A stretch of 59,940 nt of DNA. Source: Steroidobacteraceae bacterium (GTDB lineage: Bacteria; Pseudomonadota; Gammaproteobacteria; Steroidobacterales; Steroidobacteraceae). The DNA lies in assembly GCA_022865595.1 (NCBI GenBank), contig JALHTE010000184.1, forward strand, positions 1 to 59,940, written 5' to 3'. The position numbers and the translations under genes were made by a program. This document shows, piece by piece, positions 9,536 through 20,236 of the stretch. The notes under the pieces were generated by a model. That model searched no databases and was not told the DNA's origin. It saw only the letters and a list, made by a program, of their open reading frames with translations. How positions within the stretch are numbered: position 1 is the stretch's first letter; each line of letters starts with the position of its first letter.

Positions 9536-10602
9536 CCCTCGAACGCATCCTGTTCATCGATCGCGACGGCACCTTGATCGAGGAACCCGACGACAAGCAG
9601 GTGGACAGCCTCGGCAAGCTGCGGCTCGCGCGCGGCGTCATTGCCGCGCTTCTGGACCTGCAGCGTGCCGGTTATCGACTGGTTCTCGTGAGCAACCAGG
9701 ATGGCCTCGGCACTACGTCGTTTCCGGAACCGAGCTTTCGCGAACCGCAGGACTTCATGCGCGAGATCTTCGCGTCACAGGGCATCGAGTTCGAGGCGGA
9801 GTTCTTCTGCCCCCATTTCCCTGCCGACGACTGCGCCTGTCGCAAGCCCAGGACCGGGCTTCTCACCGAGTTCATGGCCGGGCGCAGCATCGACCTCGAG
9901 CGAAGCTACGTGATCGGGGACCGCCAGACCGACCTGGACCTCGCGGCGAATCTCGGCGTCGGCGGAATCCGCATCCACGGTGACGGTGGCGTGTCCTGGA
10001 TGGAAATCGCCGCCCGCCTGTGCCGGCCCGAACGCACCGCGCGAGTCGAACGTCGCACGAAGGAAACCGACATCACGGTAGCGGTCAACCTGGACCGTGA
10101 AGCACCGGTCGCCATCTCGACCGGCATAGGCTTCTTCGACCACATGCTCGAGCAGGTTGCACGCCACGGCGCCTTTTCACTCGAGCTCAGCTGCAGCGGC
10201 GACCTCGGCGTCGACGAGCACCACACGGTCGAGGACTGCGCGCTGGCACTCGGCCAGGCCCTGCGCGAGGCGCTGGGCGAAAAGCGCGGCATCGGGCGCT
10301 ACGGCTTCGTGCTGCCGATGGATGAAGCCCTCGCCCAGGTCGCCATCGACCTGTCCGGCCGGCCGTACGCCGTGTTCACGGGCCGGTTCGGGCGCGACAT
10401 CGTGGGCACGCTGCCCACGGAACTCGTGCCGCACTTCTTCCGCTCGCTGGCCGACAGCCTCGGCGCGGCGATACACATCGAGGTCCGCGGCGAAAACACG
10501 CACCACATGATCGAGGCCTGCTTCAAGGGCGTTGGTCGCGCGCTGCGACGCGCAGTGCGGGTGCGCGGCGACGAGCTGCCGAGCACCAAGGGCGTGCTGT
10601 GA
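9532..10602 (+). CDS. hisB: Bifunctional histidinol-phosphatase / imidazoleglycerol-phosphate dehydratase
   Basis: N-terminal HAD motif FIDRDGTLIEEP, C-terminal IGPD motifs GFFDHMLEQVARHG and DEHHTVED. Confidence 0.97.
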   Translation: MTLERILFIDRDGTLIEEPDDKQVDSLGKLRLARGVIAALLDLQRAGYRLVLVSNQDGLGTTSFPEPSFREPQDFMREIFASQGIEFEAEFFCPHFPADDCACRKPRTGLLTEFMAGRSIDLERSYVIGDRQTDLDLAANLGVGGIRIHGDGGVSWMEIAARLCRPERTARVERRTKETDITVAVNLDREAPVAISTGIGFFDHMLEQVARHGAFSLELSCSGDLGVDEHHTVEDCALALGQALREALGEKRGIGRYGFVLPMDEALAQVAIDLSGRPYAVFTGRFGRDIVGTLPTELVPHFFRSLADSLGAAIHIEVRGENTHHMIEACFKGVGRALRRAVRVRGDELPSTKGVL

Positions 10603-10612
10603 GCGGGCATCC

Positions 10613-11209
10613 GTGAGCAGCGTCGCCATCATCGACAACGGCGGAGCGAACATCGCCTCGTTGCGCTATGCGCTCGAGCGCCTGGGCGCCGACGCGCAAC
10701 TGACCGCCGATCCGGCAGTGCTGAAAACCGCGCCGCGGGTGATCCTGCCAGGCGTCGGTGCCGCCGCGGCGGCAATGCAGCGCCTCGAATCGCTTGGCCT
10801 GGTCCAGGTGATCCGCAGCCTGCGGCAACCTATGCTCGGGATCTGCCTCGGCATGCAGCTGCTGTTCGACACCAGCGAGGAAGGTGACACGGCCTGCCTC
10901 GGATTGTTGTCCGGCCGCGTGGAGCGCATCGCCGACCGCGACGCGTACCCGGTGCCGCACATGGGTTGGAACCAGCTCGAGTTCGGCTCGCCAGATCCGC
11001 TGCTCAAGGGAATCGCGCGCGGCGACCATGTCTATTTCGTGCACAGCTATGCCGCACCCGTCGGTCCGTGGACCATCGCCACCGCAGACTATGGCGGATC
11101 CTTCTCGGCGGTCGTTCGCCAGGATAATTTCGTCGGCATGCAGTTCCATCCCGAGCGCTCCGGGGCGACGGGCGCACGCCTGCTCGCGAACTTCCTGGAG
11201 ATCGCATGA
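10613..11209 (+). CDS. hisH: Imidazole glycerol phosphate synthase subunit HisH
   Basis: Class I glutaminase motifs [11 protein letters not shown] and [12 protein letters not shown] start. Confidence 0.95.
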   Translation: MSSVAIIDNGGANIASLRYALERLGADAQLTADPAVLKTAPRVILPGVGAAAAAMQRLESLGLVQVIRSLRQPMLGICLGMQLLFDTSEEGDTACLGLLSGRVERIADRDAYPVPHMGWNQLEFGSPDPLLKGIARGDHVYFVHSYAAPVGPWTIATADYGGSFSAVVRQDNFVGMQFHPERSGATGARLLANFLEIA

Positions 11210-11949
11210 TGCAGCTGATACCGGCAATCGACCTGCGCGACGGCCGGGTCGTGCGGCTGCTGCAGGGCCGGTTCGACGCGGAGACCATTTACGCCGACGA
11301 CCCGATGTCTGTCCTCGAAACGTACGCAGGACTCGGTGCGCGCCTGGTGCACGTCGTGGACCTCGACGGTGCGCGCGCCGGGGCCCAGGGCAACGCTGCG
11401 GCGATCGCTGCGCTCGCTGGGTCCGGACGCGCGGCGCTGCAGGTTGGCGGTGGCGTTCGCAACCGCGACACGGTCAAGCGCCTGCTCGAGGCGGGAGTCG
11501 CCAGGGTCGTCGTCGGCAGCGCGGCCGTCTCCGAGCCCGCGGAGGTCGCATCGTGGCTGCAGGAGTTCGGGCCCGAGCGCGTCGTGATCGCGTTCGACGT
11601 ACGCCTCGACGACGGTGGAGTACCCCGACTGGCCACTCACGGCTGGGAACGCCAGACAGCGCTCAGTCTGTGGGATGCCGTCGATCGTTTCGAACCGCAC
11701 GGGCTTCGGCACGTGCTCTGCACCGACGTGGCACGCGACGGTGCGCTGTCCGGGCCGAACCAGGCGCTCTACCAGGACGCCGTGCGCCGATTCCCCGGAA
11801 TCCGCTGGCAGGCGTCGGGAGGCGTGCGCGACGCCGACGACCTGCGGGCGCTCGCCTCCGCCGGCGTCTCCGGGGCAGTGAGCGGTCGGGCGCTTCTGGA
11901 AAAACGCATGCAGGCAGAGGAGCTCGCGCCATTCTTGCGAAACGAATAA
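11206..11949 (+). CDS. hisA: HisA phosphoribosylformimino isomerase
   Basis: 247 aa; [21 protein letters not shown]; (beta/alpha)8 pattern. Confidence 0.97.
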   Translation: MMQLIPAIDLRDGRVVRLLQGRFDAETIYADDPMSVLETYAGLGARLVHVVDLDGARAGAQGNAAAIAALAGSGRAALQVGGGVRNRDTVKRLLEAGVARVVVGSAAVSEPAEVASWLQEFGPERVVIAFDVRLDDGGVPRLATHGWERQTALSLWDAVDRFEPHGLRHVLCTDVARDGALSGPNQALYQDAVRRFPGIRWQASGGVRDADDLRALASAGVSGAVSGRALLEKRMQAEELAPFLRNE

Positions 11950-12698
11950 TTCCCTGCCTGGACGTGCGTGACGGCCAGGTCGTCAAGGGAGTGCGATTCA
12001 GCGACCACCGCGTCGTCGGCGACATCCTCGACCTTGCGAATCGCTACCGCACCGAGGGCGCGGATGAACTCGTCTTCTACGACATCACCGCGAGTCCCGA
12101 GGGCCGGTCCGTGGACCGGGACTGGGTATCGCGGGTCGCGCGCGTGCTCGACATCCCGTTCTGCGTCGCGGGTGGCATCCGCAACGTGGAGGACGCTGAG
12201 GCGGTACTGAACGCGGGTGCCGAGAAAATATCGGTCAACTCCCCCGCGCTTGCCGACCCTTCACTGATCGAGCGCCTGGCTAGGCGCTTCGGATCGCAGT
12301 GCGTCGTCGTCGGCGTCGACAGCCAGACCGTCGGTCGTGACTACCTCGTCTATCAGTACACCGGAGACCCGCAGCGGTCGAGCAGCACGGCGCGCCGCAC
12401 GCTGGACTGGGTCCGGGAGGCACAGGATCGCGGTGCTGGCGAGATCGTGCTCAACTGCATGGCGAGCGACGGCGTGCGCGAAGGCTACGACATCGAGCAG
12501 CTGCTGCTGGTCAGGGATGCCTGCCGTGTGCCGCTGATCGCCTCGGGTGGCGCCGGGGCCCCCGGGCATTTCGTTGATGTGTTCCTGCGAGCACGGGTCG
12601 ACGGCGCGCTGGCCGCCAGTGTGTTCCACTCGGGCGAGATCGCAATTCCCGAACTCAAGCGGCAACTGGCTGCAGCGAATGTGGAGGTACGACCATGA
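11931..12698 (+). CDS. hisF: Imidazole glycerol phosphate synthase subunit HisF, predicted ATT start
   Basis: [23 protein letters not shown] aligns from residue 1 to the HisF N-terminus; no ATG/GTG/TTG/CTG in frame back to 11820; GAGGAG SD 8 nt upstream of ATT; 255 aa. Confidence 0.93.
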   Translation: MLAKRIIPCLDVRDGQVVKGVRFSDHRVVGDILDLANRYRTEGADELVFYDITASPEGRSVDRDWVSRVARVLDIPFCVAGGIRNVEDAEAVLNAGAEKISVNSPALADPSLIERLARRFGSQCVVVGVDSQTVGRDYLVYQYTGDPQRSSSTARRTLDWVREAQDRGAGEIVLNCMASDGVREGYDIEQLLLVRDACRVPLIASGGAGAPGHFVDVFLRARVDGALAASVFHSGEIAIPELKRQLAAANVEVRP

Positions 12699-13324
12699 CG
12701 CCGGATCAGGTTCGGACACTGGCCTGGGACAAGGGCGCAGGCCTGCTCCCGGCGATCGTGCAGCACGCGCGCACCGGGCAGGTACTGATGCTCGCATTCA
12801 TGAACCAGGAGGCGCTCCGCCTGACACTCTCCACCGGGCGCGCCGTCTTCTTCAGTCGTTCGCGCGGCGAGCTGTGGACCAAGGGAGAAACCTCGGGCAA
12901 CTACCTGAACGTGGTGGACGTCAGTGTCGACTGCGACGCCGACTCGATACTGGTACTGGCCGACCCACTCGGCCCGACCTGCCACAATGGCACCGAGTCG
13001 TGCTTTGCCGACGCTGCGCCCACTGACGTGCAGACGCTCAGCTTCCTGCGCGTGCTCGAGACGACGATCGCCAACCGCATGGCAGAGAAGCCCGAAGGCA
13101 GTTACACCGCGCGGCTGGTGGCCGAGGGTCCCGGGCGAATCGCGCAGAAAATCGGCGAGGAAGGCGTGGAGACCGCGCTTGCAGCCGTGACCCGGGACGA
13201 CGCGGGCCTGCTGTCGGAGTGCGCGGACCTCGTCTATCACCTGGTCGTGCTGCTGAAGTCGCGTGACCTCGAGCTCGACGACCTGGTCGCCGAATTACGC
13301 TCGCGACACGACCGACGGCCCTGA
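12695..13324 (+). CDS. hisIE: Bifunctional phosphoribosyl-AMP cyclohydrolase / phosphoribosyl-ATP pyrophosphatase
   Basis: 209 aa; [14 protein letters not shown] cyclohydrolase motif and C-terminal [13 protein letters not shown] MazG-like domain. Confidence 0.96.
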   Translation: MTPDQVRTLAWDKGAGLLPAIVQHARTGQVLMLAFMNQEALRLTLSTGRAVFFSRSRGELWTKGETSGNYLNVVDVSVDCDADSILVLADPLGPTCHNGTESCFADAAPTDVQTLSFLRVLETTIANRMAEKPEGSYTARLVAEGPGRIAQKIGEEGVETALAAVTRDDAGLLSECADLVYHLVVLLKSRDLELDDLVAELRSRHDRRP

Positions 13325-14488
13325 CCTTCCGCCCGCGGCGAGCGACAGCATCAGGACCGCGGCCGCGGCGGTCACCAAAGCCGACACTGCAAATGCGGTC
13401 GTGGAGCCGAAGCGCTCCCAGATCAGGCCGAACAGGACCGCACCGGGCAGCGCGAGCAAGCCGCTCGCCAGGTGATAGAGCCCGAACGCCGTGCCGCGCT
13501 CCTCGGCAGCCGCGTGGTCCCCGATCACCGATCGTTCCGCGGGCTCCGTGATCGCAAGCGTGGCCGAATAGGCGATGAACAGCGCCCAGACGCCCAGTTT
13601 TCCCGGACCGGCGAAGGCCAGCAGCGACAGCACGACCACTCGAAGTGTCCAGCCCCCAAGCAGCAGCGGCAGCCGCCCTATGCGGTCGGAGAGGATGCCG
13701 GCCGGCATCGCGATCAGCATCTTGGCCACGCTGGCCGCGGCCCAGACCAGCGGCACCCAGACCACCTGCAGCCCGGCCTGCCGCGCCCAGAGCACGACGA
13801 ACACCTCCGGCACGCTCGCGAGCGCAAGCAGGCCCGCGGCGACGATCATCGCGCGCAACCGGCCGTGCAGCGCGCCCCAGGAGAATTTCGGTGGTGCCGG
13901 TACCGCCGCCGCCTGCGCAGGGGGCACGCCGAAATAGAGCAGCAGCAGCACCATCACGCCCGGCACGGCCGATGCCAGGAACACGTGCTTCAGGTCCACC
14001 TGCGACGACAGCAGCGCGAAAGCGAGCAGCGGACCGATCACCGATCCTGCGTGGTCCATTGAGCGGTGGAAGCCGAAAGCCCGCCCGCGCTGCTCAGGCC
14101 CAGCCGCCGCCGCGATCAGCGCGTCACGAGGCGCGGTGCGGATGCCCTTGCCGACGCGGTCGAGGAAACGCAGCACCAGCACTGCGGGCCAGCCCACGGC
14201 CAGCCCGATCAGCGGCCGCATCGAGTTCGATAGCGTATAGCCGCCGAGCACCAGCGACTTCGCGCGCACGCCTCGGTCGGCCATGCGGCCCGAGACCAGT
14301 TTCAGGACACTCGCCGTCGCTTCGGCCAGCCCCTCGACCAGTCCGACGATCGCCGGCCCGGCACCCAGCGCGGCGGTAAGAAAGATCGGCAGCAGCGGCG
14401 TGATCATTTCGCTCGCCGCGTCGTTCAGCAGCGAGACCAGACCGAGCACGACGACCGCACGTGGCAGCGCAGAACGCACGGCTGTCAT
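13295..14488 (-). CDS. MFS transporter
   Basis: Multiple hydrophobic segments; LVSLLNDAASEMITPLLPIFL; DRVGKGIRTAPRDAL; start placed at MTAVRSALP. Confidence 0.85.
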   Translation of the reverse strand: MTAVRSALPRAVVVLGLVSLLNDAASEMITPLLPIFLTAALGAGPAIVGLVEGLAEATASVLKLVSGRMADRGVRAKSLVLGGYTLSNSMRPLIGLAVGWPAVLVLRFLDRVGKGIRTAPRDALIAAAAGPEQRGRAFGFHRSMDHAGSVIGPLLAFALLSSQVDLKHVFLASAVPGVMVLLLLYFGVPPAQAAAVPAPPKFSWGALHGRLRAMIVAAGLLALASVPEVFVVLWARQAGLQVVWVPLVWAAASVAKMLIAMPAGILSDRIGRLPLLLGGWTLRVVVLSLLAFAGPGKLGVWALFIAYSATLAITEPAERSVIGDHAAAEERGTAFGLYHLASGLLALPGAVLFGLIWERFGSTTAFAVSALVTAAAAVLMLSLAAGGRSGPSVVSRA

Positions 14489-14498
14489 CGCCGGTTCG

Positions 14499-15614
14499 TC
14501 AGTGCGGCTGCTCGAGCAGGATGCGCAGCATCCTCCTGAGAGGCTCGGCGGCACCCCACAACAACTGGTCGCCGACCGTGAAGGCGGTCAGGTATTCGCC
14601 TCCCATGGCCAGCTTGCGCACTCGTCCCACCGGCACCTCGAGAGTACCGCTCACGCGCGCCGGCGTGAGCTCGCGGATCGACGACTCGCGATCGTTGGGC
14701 ACCAGTCGCACCCAGTCGTTGGCGCCCGCGATCAACTGCTCGATCTCGCCGAGCGGCAGGTCGCGTTTCAACTTGATGGTCACAGCCTGGCTGTGGCAGC
14801 GCATCGCACCGACGCGCACGCAGACGCCGTCCACCGGGATCACGTGTACGACGCGTCCCAGGATCTTGTTGGTCTCGGCGCCACCCTTCCATTCCTCGCG
14901 GCTCTGGCCATTGCCCAGGTCCTTGTCGATCCACGGAATGAGGCTGCCCGCCAGCGGCACGGAGAAATGCTGCGTCGGCAGGCCCGGGCTTCGCAGCGCA
15001 TCGATCACCGCGCGGTCGATGTCGAGGATCGCGCTGCCCGGATCGGCCAGCTGCCCTGCGGCTGCCGCGTGCAGGGCACCCATCTGCTCGAGCAATTCGC
15101 GCATGTTCTGCGCGCCCGCACCGGATGCCGCCTGGTAGGTCATGGTGGTGATCCACTCGACCAATCCTTCGCGGAACAGCCCGCCGAACGCCATCAGCAT
15201 CAGCGATACCGTGCAGTTTCCGCCGATGAACTCCCGGACTCCTCCGCGCAAGCCCTCGTCAATGACAGTGCGGTTCACAGGGTCGAGGATGATGACGGCG
15301 TCGTCCTTCATCCGCAGCGCTGAGGCAGCGTCTATCCAGTAGCCGTTCCAGCCGGCGGCTCGCAGCCGCGGATGCACTGAACTCGTGTATTCGCCGCCCT
15401 GGCAGCTCAGGATCACGTCGCAAGCCGCCAGCGCGCCGAGGTCATTGGCATCGCCGAGAACGCCCGGCCCACGACCGACGTCGGGAGCCTGGCCACCCGC
15501 CTGCGAGGTGCTGAAAAACAGCGGCTCGAACAGCGCGAAATCACGTTCCTCGGCCATGCGTTGCATCAGGACCGAGCCCACCATACCCCGCCAGCCGACG
15601 ATGCCTGTTTTCAC
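14499..15614 (-). CDS. asd: Aspartate-semialdehyde dehydrogenase
   Basis: 371 aa; [40 protein letters not shown]. Confidence 0.96.
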   Translation of the reverse strand: MKTGIVGWRGMVGSVLMQRMAEERDFALFEPLFFSTSQAGGQAPDVGRGPGVLGDANDLGALAACDVILSCQGGEYTSSVHPRLRAAGWNGYWIDAASALRMKDDAVIILDPVNRTVIDEGLRGGVREFIGGNCTVSLMLMAFGGLFREGLVEWITTMTYQAASGAGAQNMRELLEQMGALHAAAAGQLADPGSAILDIDRAVIDALRSPGLPTQHFSVPLAGSLIPWIDKDLGNGQSREEWKGGAETNKILGRVVHVIPVDGVCVRVGAMRCHSQAVTIKLKRDLPLGEIEQLIAGANDWVRLVPNDRESSIRELTPARVSGTLEVPVGRVRKLAMGGEYLTAFTVGDQLLWGAAEPLRRMLRILLEQPH

Positions 15615-15631
15615 CCTCTACTCCGCCGCCG

Positions 15632-18220
15632 CTAGATGACCAGTTCCCGCGCGGGTTGGCGCAGGTTGTAGGAGGAACTCATCACGTGACCATACGCTCC
15701 CGCGTTCGCGATCAGGATCGTGTCGCCTTCCACGGTCGGCGGCAACAGGCGCTCGTGCCCGAGGTAGTCGGCGGATTCGCAGATCGGCCCGACCACGTTG
15801 TACACCTCGGTGCCCGGCTCTCCGAGACGTGTAAGGTTCACGATGTCATGGTGGGAGCCGTACAGCGCCGGTCGCAGAAGCGAGTTCATGCCGGTCGCGA
15901 CACCCACGTACTGGACCGTTCCCTTGCCCTTGAGCTGGGTGACCTGCGCCAGCAGCACCCCGGCCTGCGCGACCAGGAATCGTCCCGGCTCGAGCCAGAT
16001 GGCGAGCTCGGGCCAGCGCACCTTGAGATCCTCGATCACGCCCTGCAGCATCGCGAGATCCACCGGGACCTGGCCCGGTTTCTCGGGCACGCCCAGGCCG
16101 CCGCCCAGGTCGATGACCTTCACGTCGGGGAATCGCGCAGCGAGACCGCCGAGCAAGTGCCCGACCTGCTGCCAGTTGCGCACGTCGAACACACCACTGC
16201 CGGTGTGGGCGTGCAGGCCAACGATGCGGGCGCCCGCCGTGGCGACCAGGCGTTCGAGTTCGTCGAGCTCGAACAGCGGAACGCCGAACTTCGAATGCAC
16301 GCCCGCGGTGCGGACGTGGTCGTGGTGCCCACGGCCAAATCCGGTGTCGAGCCGCACCAGCACGTCGCGACCGCGGAACAGCTCCGGCCAGTGACGCAGC
16401 GCATGCAGGTTGTCGAGCGTGAGGTGTATGCCCTGCTCGAGCGCCCACTCGTACTCTGAGCGTGGCGCGAAATTCGGCGTGAAGAGGATGTTGCCCCTGT
16501 CGATGCCAGCCAGCGTCTCGAGCACCCGCTCACACTCACCCTGCGATACGCACTCGAACGCGAGCCCGAGGTCGGCGAACGCGCGCAGGATCTCGGCGTG
16601 CGGATTGGCCTTGATCGCGTAGAAGATCCGCTCCACGCCGCCGATCGCCAGCAGCTGCCGGGCGGTGTGCTCGAGCGTCGCGCGGTCGTACACATAAGCG
16701 CAGGTCTCGGCCCTGGCGATGCGCACGAGTTCGTCGCGCCGGTCCTGCCACCATGGCGGACCGCCCACCGGGATCGGCGCACCGACACCGTGGATCTGCT
16801 CCCAGGTCGGCCCGAGGACGTGATCGGACGGGGCGTTCCTGACGATCACGTCGTGCAGCCGGCTCACCAGCCGGTCGCCCTGCTCCTCGTCCACCACGAA
16901 GGTGATGTTGAGGTCGTTCGCCGCCTGCGTGACCAGGTAGATGCGCTGCTCCTCGAACAGTTCCAGCGCGTCCCCGAGACGGTGCAGCGTGGCGCGGATA
17001 CTACGGCCGACCAGGCTGACCGCCGCGCAGGGTCCGATCACCTGCACCCGGCACAGCTTCGCAAGCGAAGTCACCAGCGCCTCGAGCGCGCGGGCGTCCA
17101 GTGCGTTGGCCGACGGGTCGAGCGATACCGTGACGCTGGTCTCCGACGTGGAAACCAGGTCCACCGACACGCCGTGATCCTTGAAGACCGAGAAGGCATC
17201 ACCGAGGAAACCCACCTGGTGCCACATGCCCAGCGTTTCCATCGAGAGGAGCGTGACACCCTTCCTGCTGCAGACGGCCTTGACCCTTGCACCGCCGTTT
17301 CCGCCCGTGGCCGTGACGACCGTGCCCTCGAGATCGGGCTGGTGGGTCGCGTGGACGGAAACCTGGATCCCGTACTGCTTCGCCGGCAGGATGCAGCGTG
17401 GGTGCAGTACCTTGGCGCCGCTGCTCGCGATTTCCTGCGCCTCGTCGTAGTCGAGCGACTTCAGCAGCCGCGCATTCGGCACGGCGCGCGGATTCGCGGT
17501 GAACATGCCGGGCACGTCGGTCCAGATCTCGAGGCGCCGGGCGTGGAGCTTGGCGGCGAAATAGCTGCCGGACGTGTCCGAACCGCCACGGCCGAGCAAC
17601 ACCGTCTCGCCCTTCGCGTCGCTGGCGATGAAACCCTGCGTGAGCAGCACGCTGCTGCCCGATGCGAGCCGACGCTGCAGCTCGGCGTCTGGCTCGAAAT
17701 TGCAGGTCGCGGACAGGTACCCGGCGCGCTGCGTCGCACCTACGCGCTCCTCGGCGTGCAGGATGGTGCGCGCATCGATCCACTGGACGTCGAGCCCTTC
17801 GGACGCGAGGAAATCGGCGCCGATCCGGGTCGCCATCAATTCGCCGGACGCCATGACCCGCGCCCGCAGGCGATCGCTGACCTCGCCGATCAGGTGGACA
17901 CCGGATGCCATCCTGCGCAGTTCGAGGAAATAGCGCTCGAGTTCCGGGCTGATCTCGATCCCGAGATCACGCGACAGGTCGGCGTGGCGAAGCTCGATCT
18001 GGTCCATCACCGGCTCCCAGTCGCCGGCCAGTGCCTTGTCGAGCAGCTGCTCGAGGCGGTCGGTGATCCCGGAGAGCGCCGAGTGGACGACCAGGGGCCT
18101 GAGCCCTTCGTCCAGCCGGGCGCGTACGACGCCGGCCACGTTCTTCCAGTTGCTTACGCTCGAGACACTGGTGCCGCCGAACTTGAGGACGACCCAGTGG
18201 AAATCTGCATTGCTAGTCAT
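15632..18220 (-). CDS. lysAC: Bifunctional aspartate kinase / diaminopimelate decarboxylase
   Basis: N-terminal LKFGGTSVSSVSNWKNVA kinase and ACT region, C-terminal FYAIKANPHAEIL / HAHTGSGVFD / CESADYLG decarboxylase; one uninterrupted frame. Confidence 0.93.
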   Translation of the reverse strand: MTSNADFHWVVLKFGGTSVSSVSNWKNVAGVVRARLDEGLRPLVVHSALSGITDRLEQLLDKALAGDWEPVMDQIELRHADLSRDLGIEISPELERYFLELRRMASGVHLIGEVSDRLRARVMASGELMATRIGADFLASEGLDVQWIDARTILHAEERVGATQRAGYLSATCNFEPDAELQRRLASGSSVLLTQGFIASDAKGETVLLGRGGSDTSGSYFAAKLHARRLEIWTDVPGMFTANPRAVPNARLLKSLDYDEAQEIASSGAKVLHPRCILPAKQYGIQVSVHATHQPDLEGTVVTATGGNGGARVKAVCSRKGVTLLSMETLGMWHQVGFLGDAFSVFKDHGVSVDLVSTSETSVTVSLDPSANALDARALEALVTSLAKLCRVQVIGPCAAVSLVGRSIRATLHRLGDALELFEEQRIYLVTQAANDLNITFVVDEEQGDRLVSRLHDVIVRNAPSDHVLGPTWEQIHGVGAPIPVGGPPWWQDRRDELVRIARAETCAYVYDRATLEHTARQLLAIGGVERIFYAIKANPHAEILRAFADLGLAFECVSQGECERVLETLAGIDRGNILFTPNFAPRSEYEWALEQGIHLTLDNLHALRHWPELFRGRDVLVRLDTGFGRGHHDHVRTAGVHSKFGVPLFELDELERLVATAGARIVGLHAHTGSGVFDVRNWQQVGHLLGGLAARFPDVKVIDLGGGLGVPEKPGQVPVDLAMLQGVIEDLKVRWPELAIWLEPGRFLVAQAGVLLAQVTQLKGKGTVQYVGVATGMNSLLRPALYGSHHDIVNLTRLGEPGTEVYNVVGPICESADYLGHERLLPPTVEGDTILIANAGAYGHVMSSSYNLRQPARELVI

Positions 18221-18279
18221 CGAGCGGTCCTCAGCGAAGGCTCCCGGGATTCGGAGCCGGGGGCCGCGGTTCGGAATCG

Positions 18280-18489
18280 TCAGACGTCGTCGTAGACGTC
18301 TTTCAGCTGCTTCAGCAGCCGCTTCTCGGCGAGCACGTCCTCGAGCTTGCTCCACGCGGCCTTGCCGCGCTTCACGGCCGCCGCCTGCTTGCGCCGGTCG
18401 GGGCGGTCGATGAAACGGTCGTAGTCCTCTTCGTCGGCGTTCGCCACGAAGTCGCCGTCCAGGTCGAACTGTTCCGCTTCCCGTTCCAT
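18280..18489 (-). CDS. Small charged protein resembling the PA3496 family
   Basis: 69 aa; basic stretch followed by WSKLEDVLAEKRLLKQLKDVYDDV; family assignment from memory. Confidence 0.5.
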   Translation of the reverse strand: MEREAEQFDLDGDFVANADEEDYDRFIDRPDRRKQAAAVKRGKAAWSKLEDVLAEKRLLKQLKDVYDDV

Positions 18490-18655
18490 GTGACGACCTT
18501 GAGAAAGTCCTGAGTTTTCAATGCGCTGCCCGAAATTTCGGGCACAGGGCTGCGAACTATATACGAATCACTTGGCTTCACAAGGGCCTGCTGTTGCAGC
18601 GCAGCGGGCCGGCGGTCTGGATTCAATAAATATCTTTTACTACAGATGCTTACGA

Positions 18656-19471
18656 CTACTTCCGAGACACAGCTATCGGCGCGCCCCTGGCAACCCCCAG
18701 GCCTTCGGCAGCACTTCCCTCGGCCCTTGCGACCTCGACGACGGCGAACGAATTCACCAGCGCGAGGTACTCGCCTGGCCTTGCGTCCGAGTAGGTCCGG
18801 CGCAGCGGCAGGTCCCTGCCCGCCACCCGGATGACCGGCTGCGCGATGCCCAGCAGGTGCCGCCGGTCGATGTTCGTGAGCAGGTTTCCGAATCGGTCCA
18901 CGGTCACGACCGTGCCCGTGACCTGGCCCGGGGCTACGACCGGGTCCTCGATCCAACCGGGGATCAATTCATCGACCAGCGGGCCGAGACCGGCCGGCTG
19001 CTCCCGCCCGGACGCCAGCTCGGCCGCGAGCGGTGCGAACACGTCGCGCCCGTGAAACGTCGCGCTCGGCGTGTCGAGAGCCAGTCGCCGCAGGCTGTCT
19101 GCCGACACGCGCCGCAGCACCGGCGCATCGGCAGCGTCCACCACGGCCGCGAGCAGTCCGTTGTCCGGCGCAAGGAACACGTGGCCTTCCGCCACGACGA
19201 TCGCAAAATCCCGCTCACTGCCGACGCCGGGATCGACGACGGCCACGTGGACGGTCCCGCCGGGGAAGTAGCGGAACGACCGGGACAGCCAGAAACCGGC
19301 TTCCGCGGGCCAGTGCGCCAGCACCTCGTGCGTGAGGTCCACGATGCTCGCATCCCTGTATCGCGCCAGGACCTGGCCCTTCATCACCCCGACGAACGGA
19401 TCCTTGAGCCCAAAATCCGTCGTCAGAGTCACGACGCCGGATGCGCTGAATTGCCGGTGCCCCGAAGTCAT
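18656..19471 (-). CDS. SAM hydrolase / SAM-hydroxide adenosyltransferase (DUF62) family
   Basis: LTTDFGLKDPFVGVMKG, VAVVDPGVGSERDFAIV, FLAPDNGLL motifs; start at MTSGHRQF. Confidence 0.88.
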   Translation of the reverse strand: MTSGHRQFSASGVVTLTTDFGLKDPFVGVMKGQVLARYRDASIVDLTHEVLAHWPAEAGFWLSRSFRYFPGGTVHVAVVDPGVGSERDFAIVVAEGHVFLAPDNGLLAAVVDAADAPVLRRVSADSLRRLALDTPSATFHGRDVFAPLAAELASGREQPAGLGPLVDELIPGWIEDPVVAPGQVTGTVVTVDRFGNLLTNIDRRHLLGIAQPVIRVAGRDLPLRRTYSDARPGEYLALVNSFAVVEVARAEGSAAEGLGVARGAPIAVSRK

Positions 19472-19552
19472 CCGATCATTCCACTGGCAGGGCCCGCAAG
19501 GCGCGGGCGGCGACAGGTTAGACTGCCCCGCTCCTTCCTGCCACGCGAACGC

Positions 19553-20224
19553 ATGCCCTACCTCTACCTGGTGCGCCACGCACAGCCGGACTTCGCCGGC
19601 CACTACGATTCGGTGACCGGACTCGGACTCCAGCAGTCGGCCTGGCTCGGCGAACATCTTGCAGCCTGCGGGCTGCAGTTCTCACGCGTGATCAGCGGCA
19701 GCCTGCAGCGCCAGCGGCAGACGCTCGCGACGATGCTCGACTGTCTGCCGGAGGCACCTGCGCCAATCACCGATCCACGCTTCAATGAATACGACGCGGC
19801 GAGCGTGCTCGGCGCGTTCGAGTTCGGCGACGAGCGCGCGATGCGCGCAACCGGCGACCGGCCACGCTATTTCACGGCCGTGCGCGATGCCTTGCAGGCC
19901 TGGTCGCGCCGGGATGTGGCGATCCCCGGCGGAGAGTCCTGGGCCCAGTTTGGAGCGCGGATCGAGGCCGGTGTGGCGGACGCCTGCGACGGGCTCGACC
20001 GCGACGAGAAGGTGATGGTGGTGACTTCGGGCGGCGTGATCGGCCGGGTGATCGCGGGAATCCTGCGCGCGGGCCCGGACGCGGCGATTCAACTCAACCT
20101 GCAGACGCGCAATACCGGGGTCAGCGAGATCGCGCGCGGCCAAACGGCAACGCGGCTGGTCGTATTCAATGCGGTACCTCACCTCGAGCGTGCGGATCGC
20201 GCGCACGCGGTGACGCATTCGTAG
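19553..20224 (+). CDS. Histidine phosphatase family protein
   Basis: YLVRHAQPDF RHx motif, TSGGVIGRV; ATG at 19553. Confidence 0.85.
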   Translation: MPYLYLVRHAQPDFAGHYDSVTGLGLQQSAWLGEHLAACGLQFSRVISGSLQRQRQTLATMLDCLPEAPAPITDPRFNEYDAASVLGAFEFGDERAMRATGDRPRYFTAVRDALQAWSRRDVAIPGGESWAQFGARIEAGVADACDGLDRDEKVMVVTSGGVIGRVIAGILRAGPDAAIQLNLQTRNTGVSEIARGQTATRLVVFNAVPHLERADRAHAVTHS

Positions 20225-20236
20225 ACGGAAGCGCCC

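Noticed and set aside
18221-18279. Lysine riboswitch upstream of lysAC
   Set aside because: Leader is only ~60 nt and lacks L-box conserved blocks.
16598-18295. 565-aa + strand ORF antisense to lysAC
   Set aside because: Antisense shadow of a clearly coding frame.
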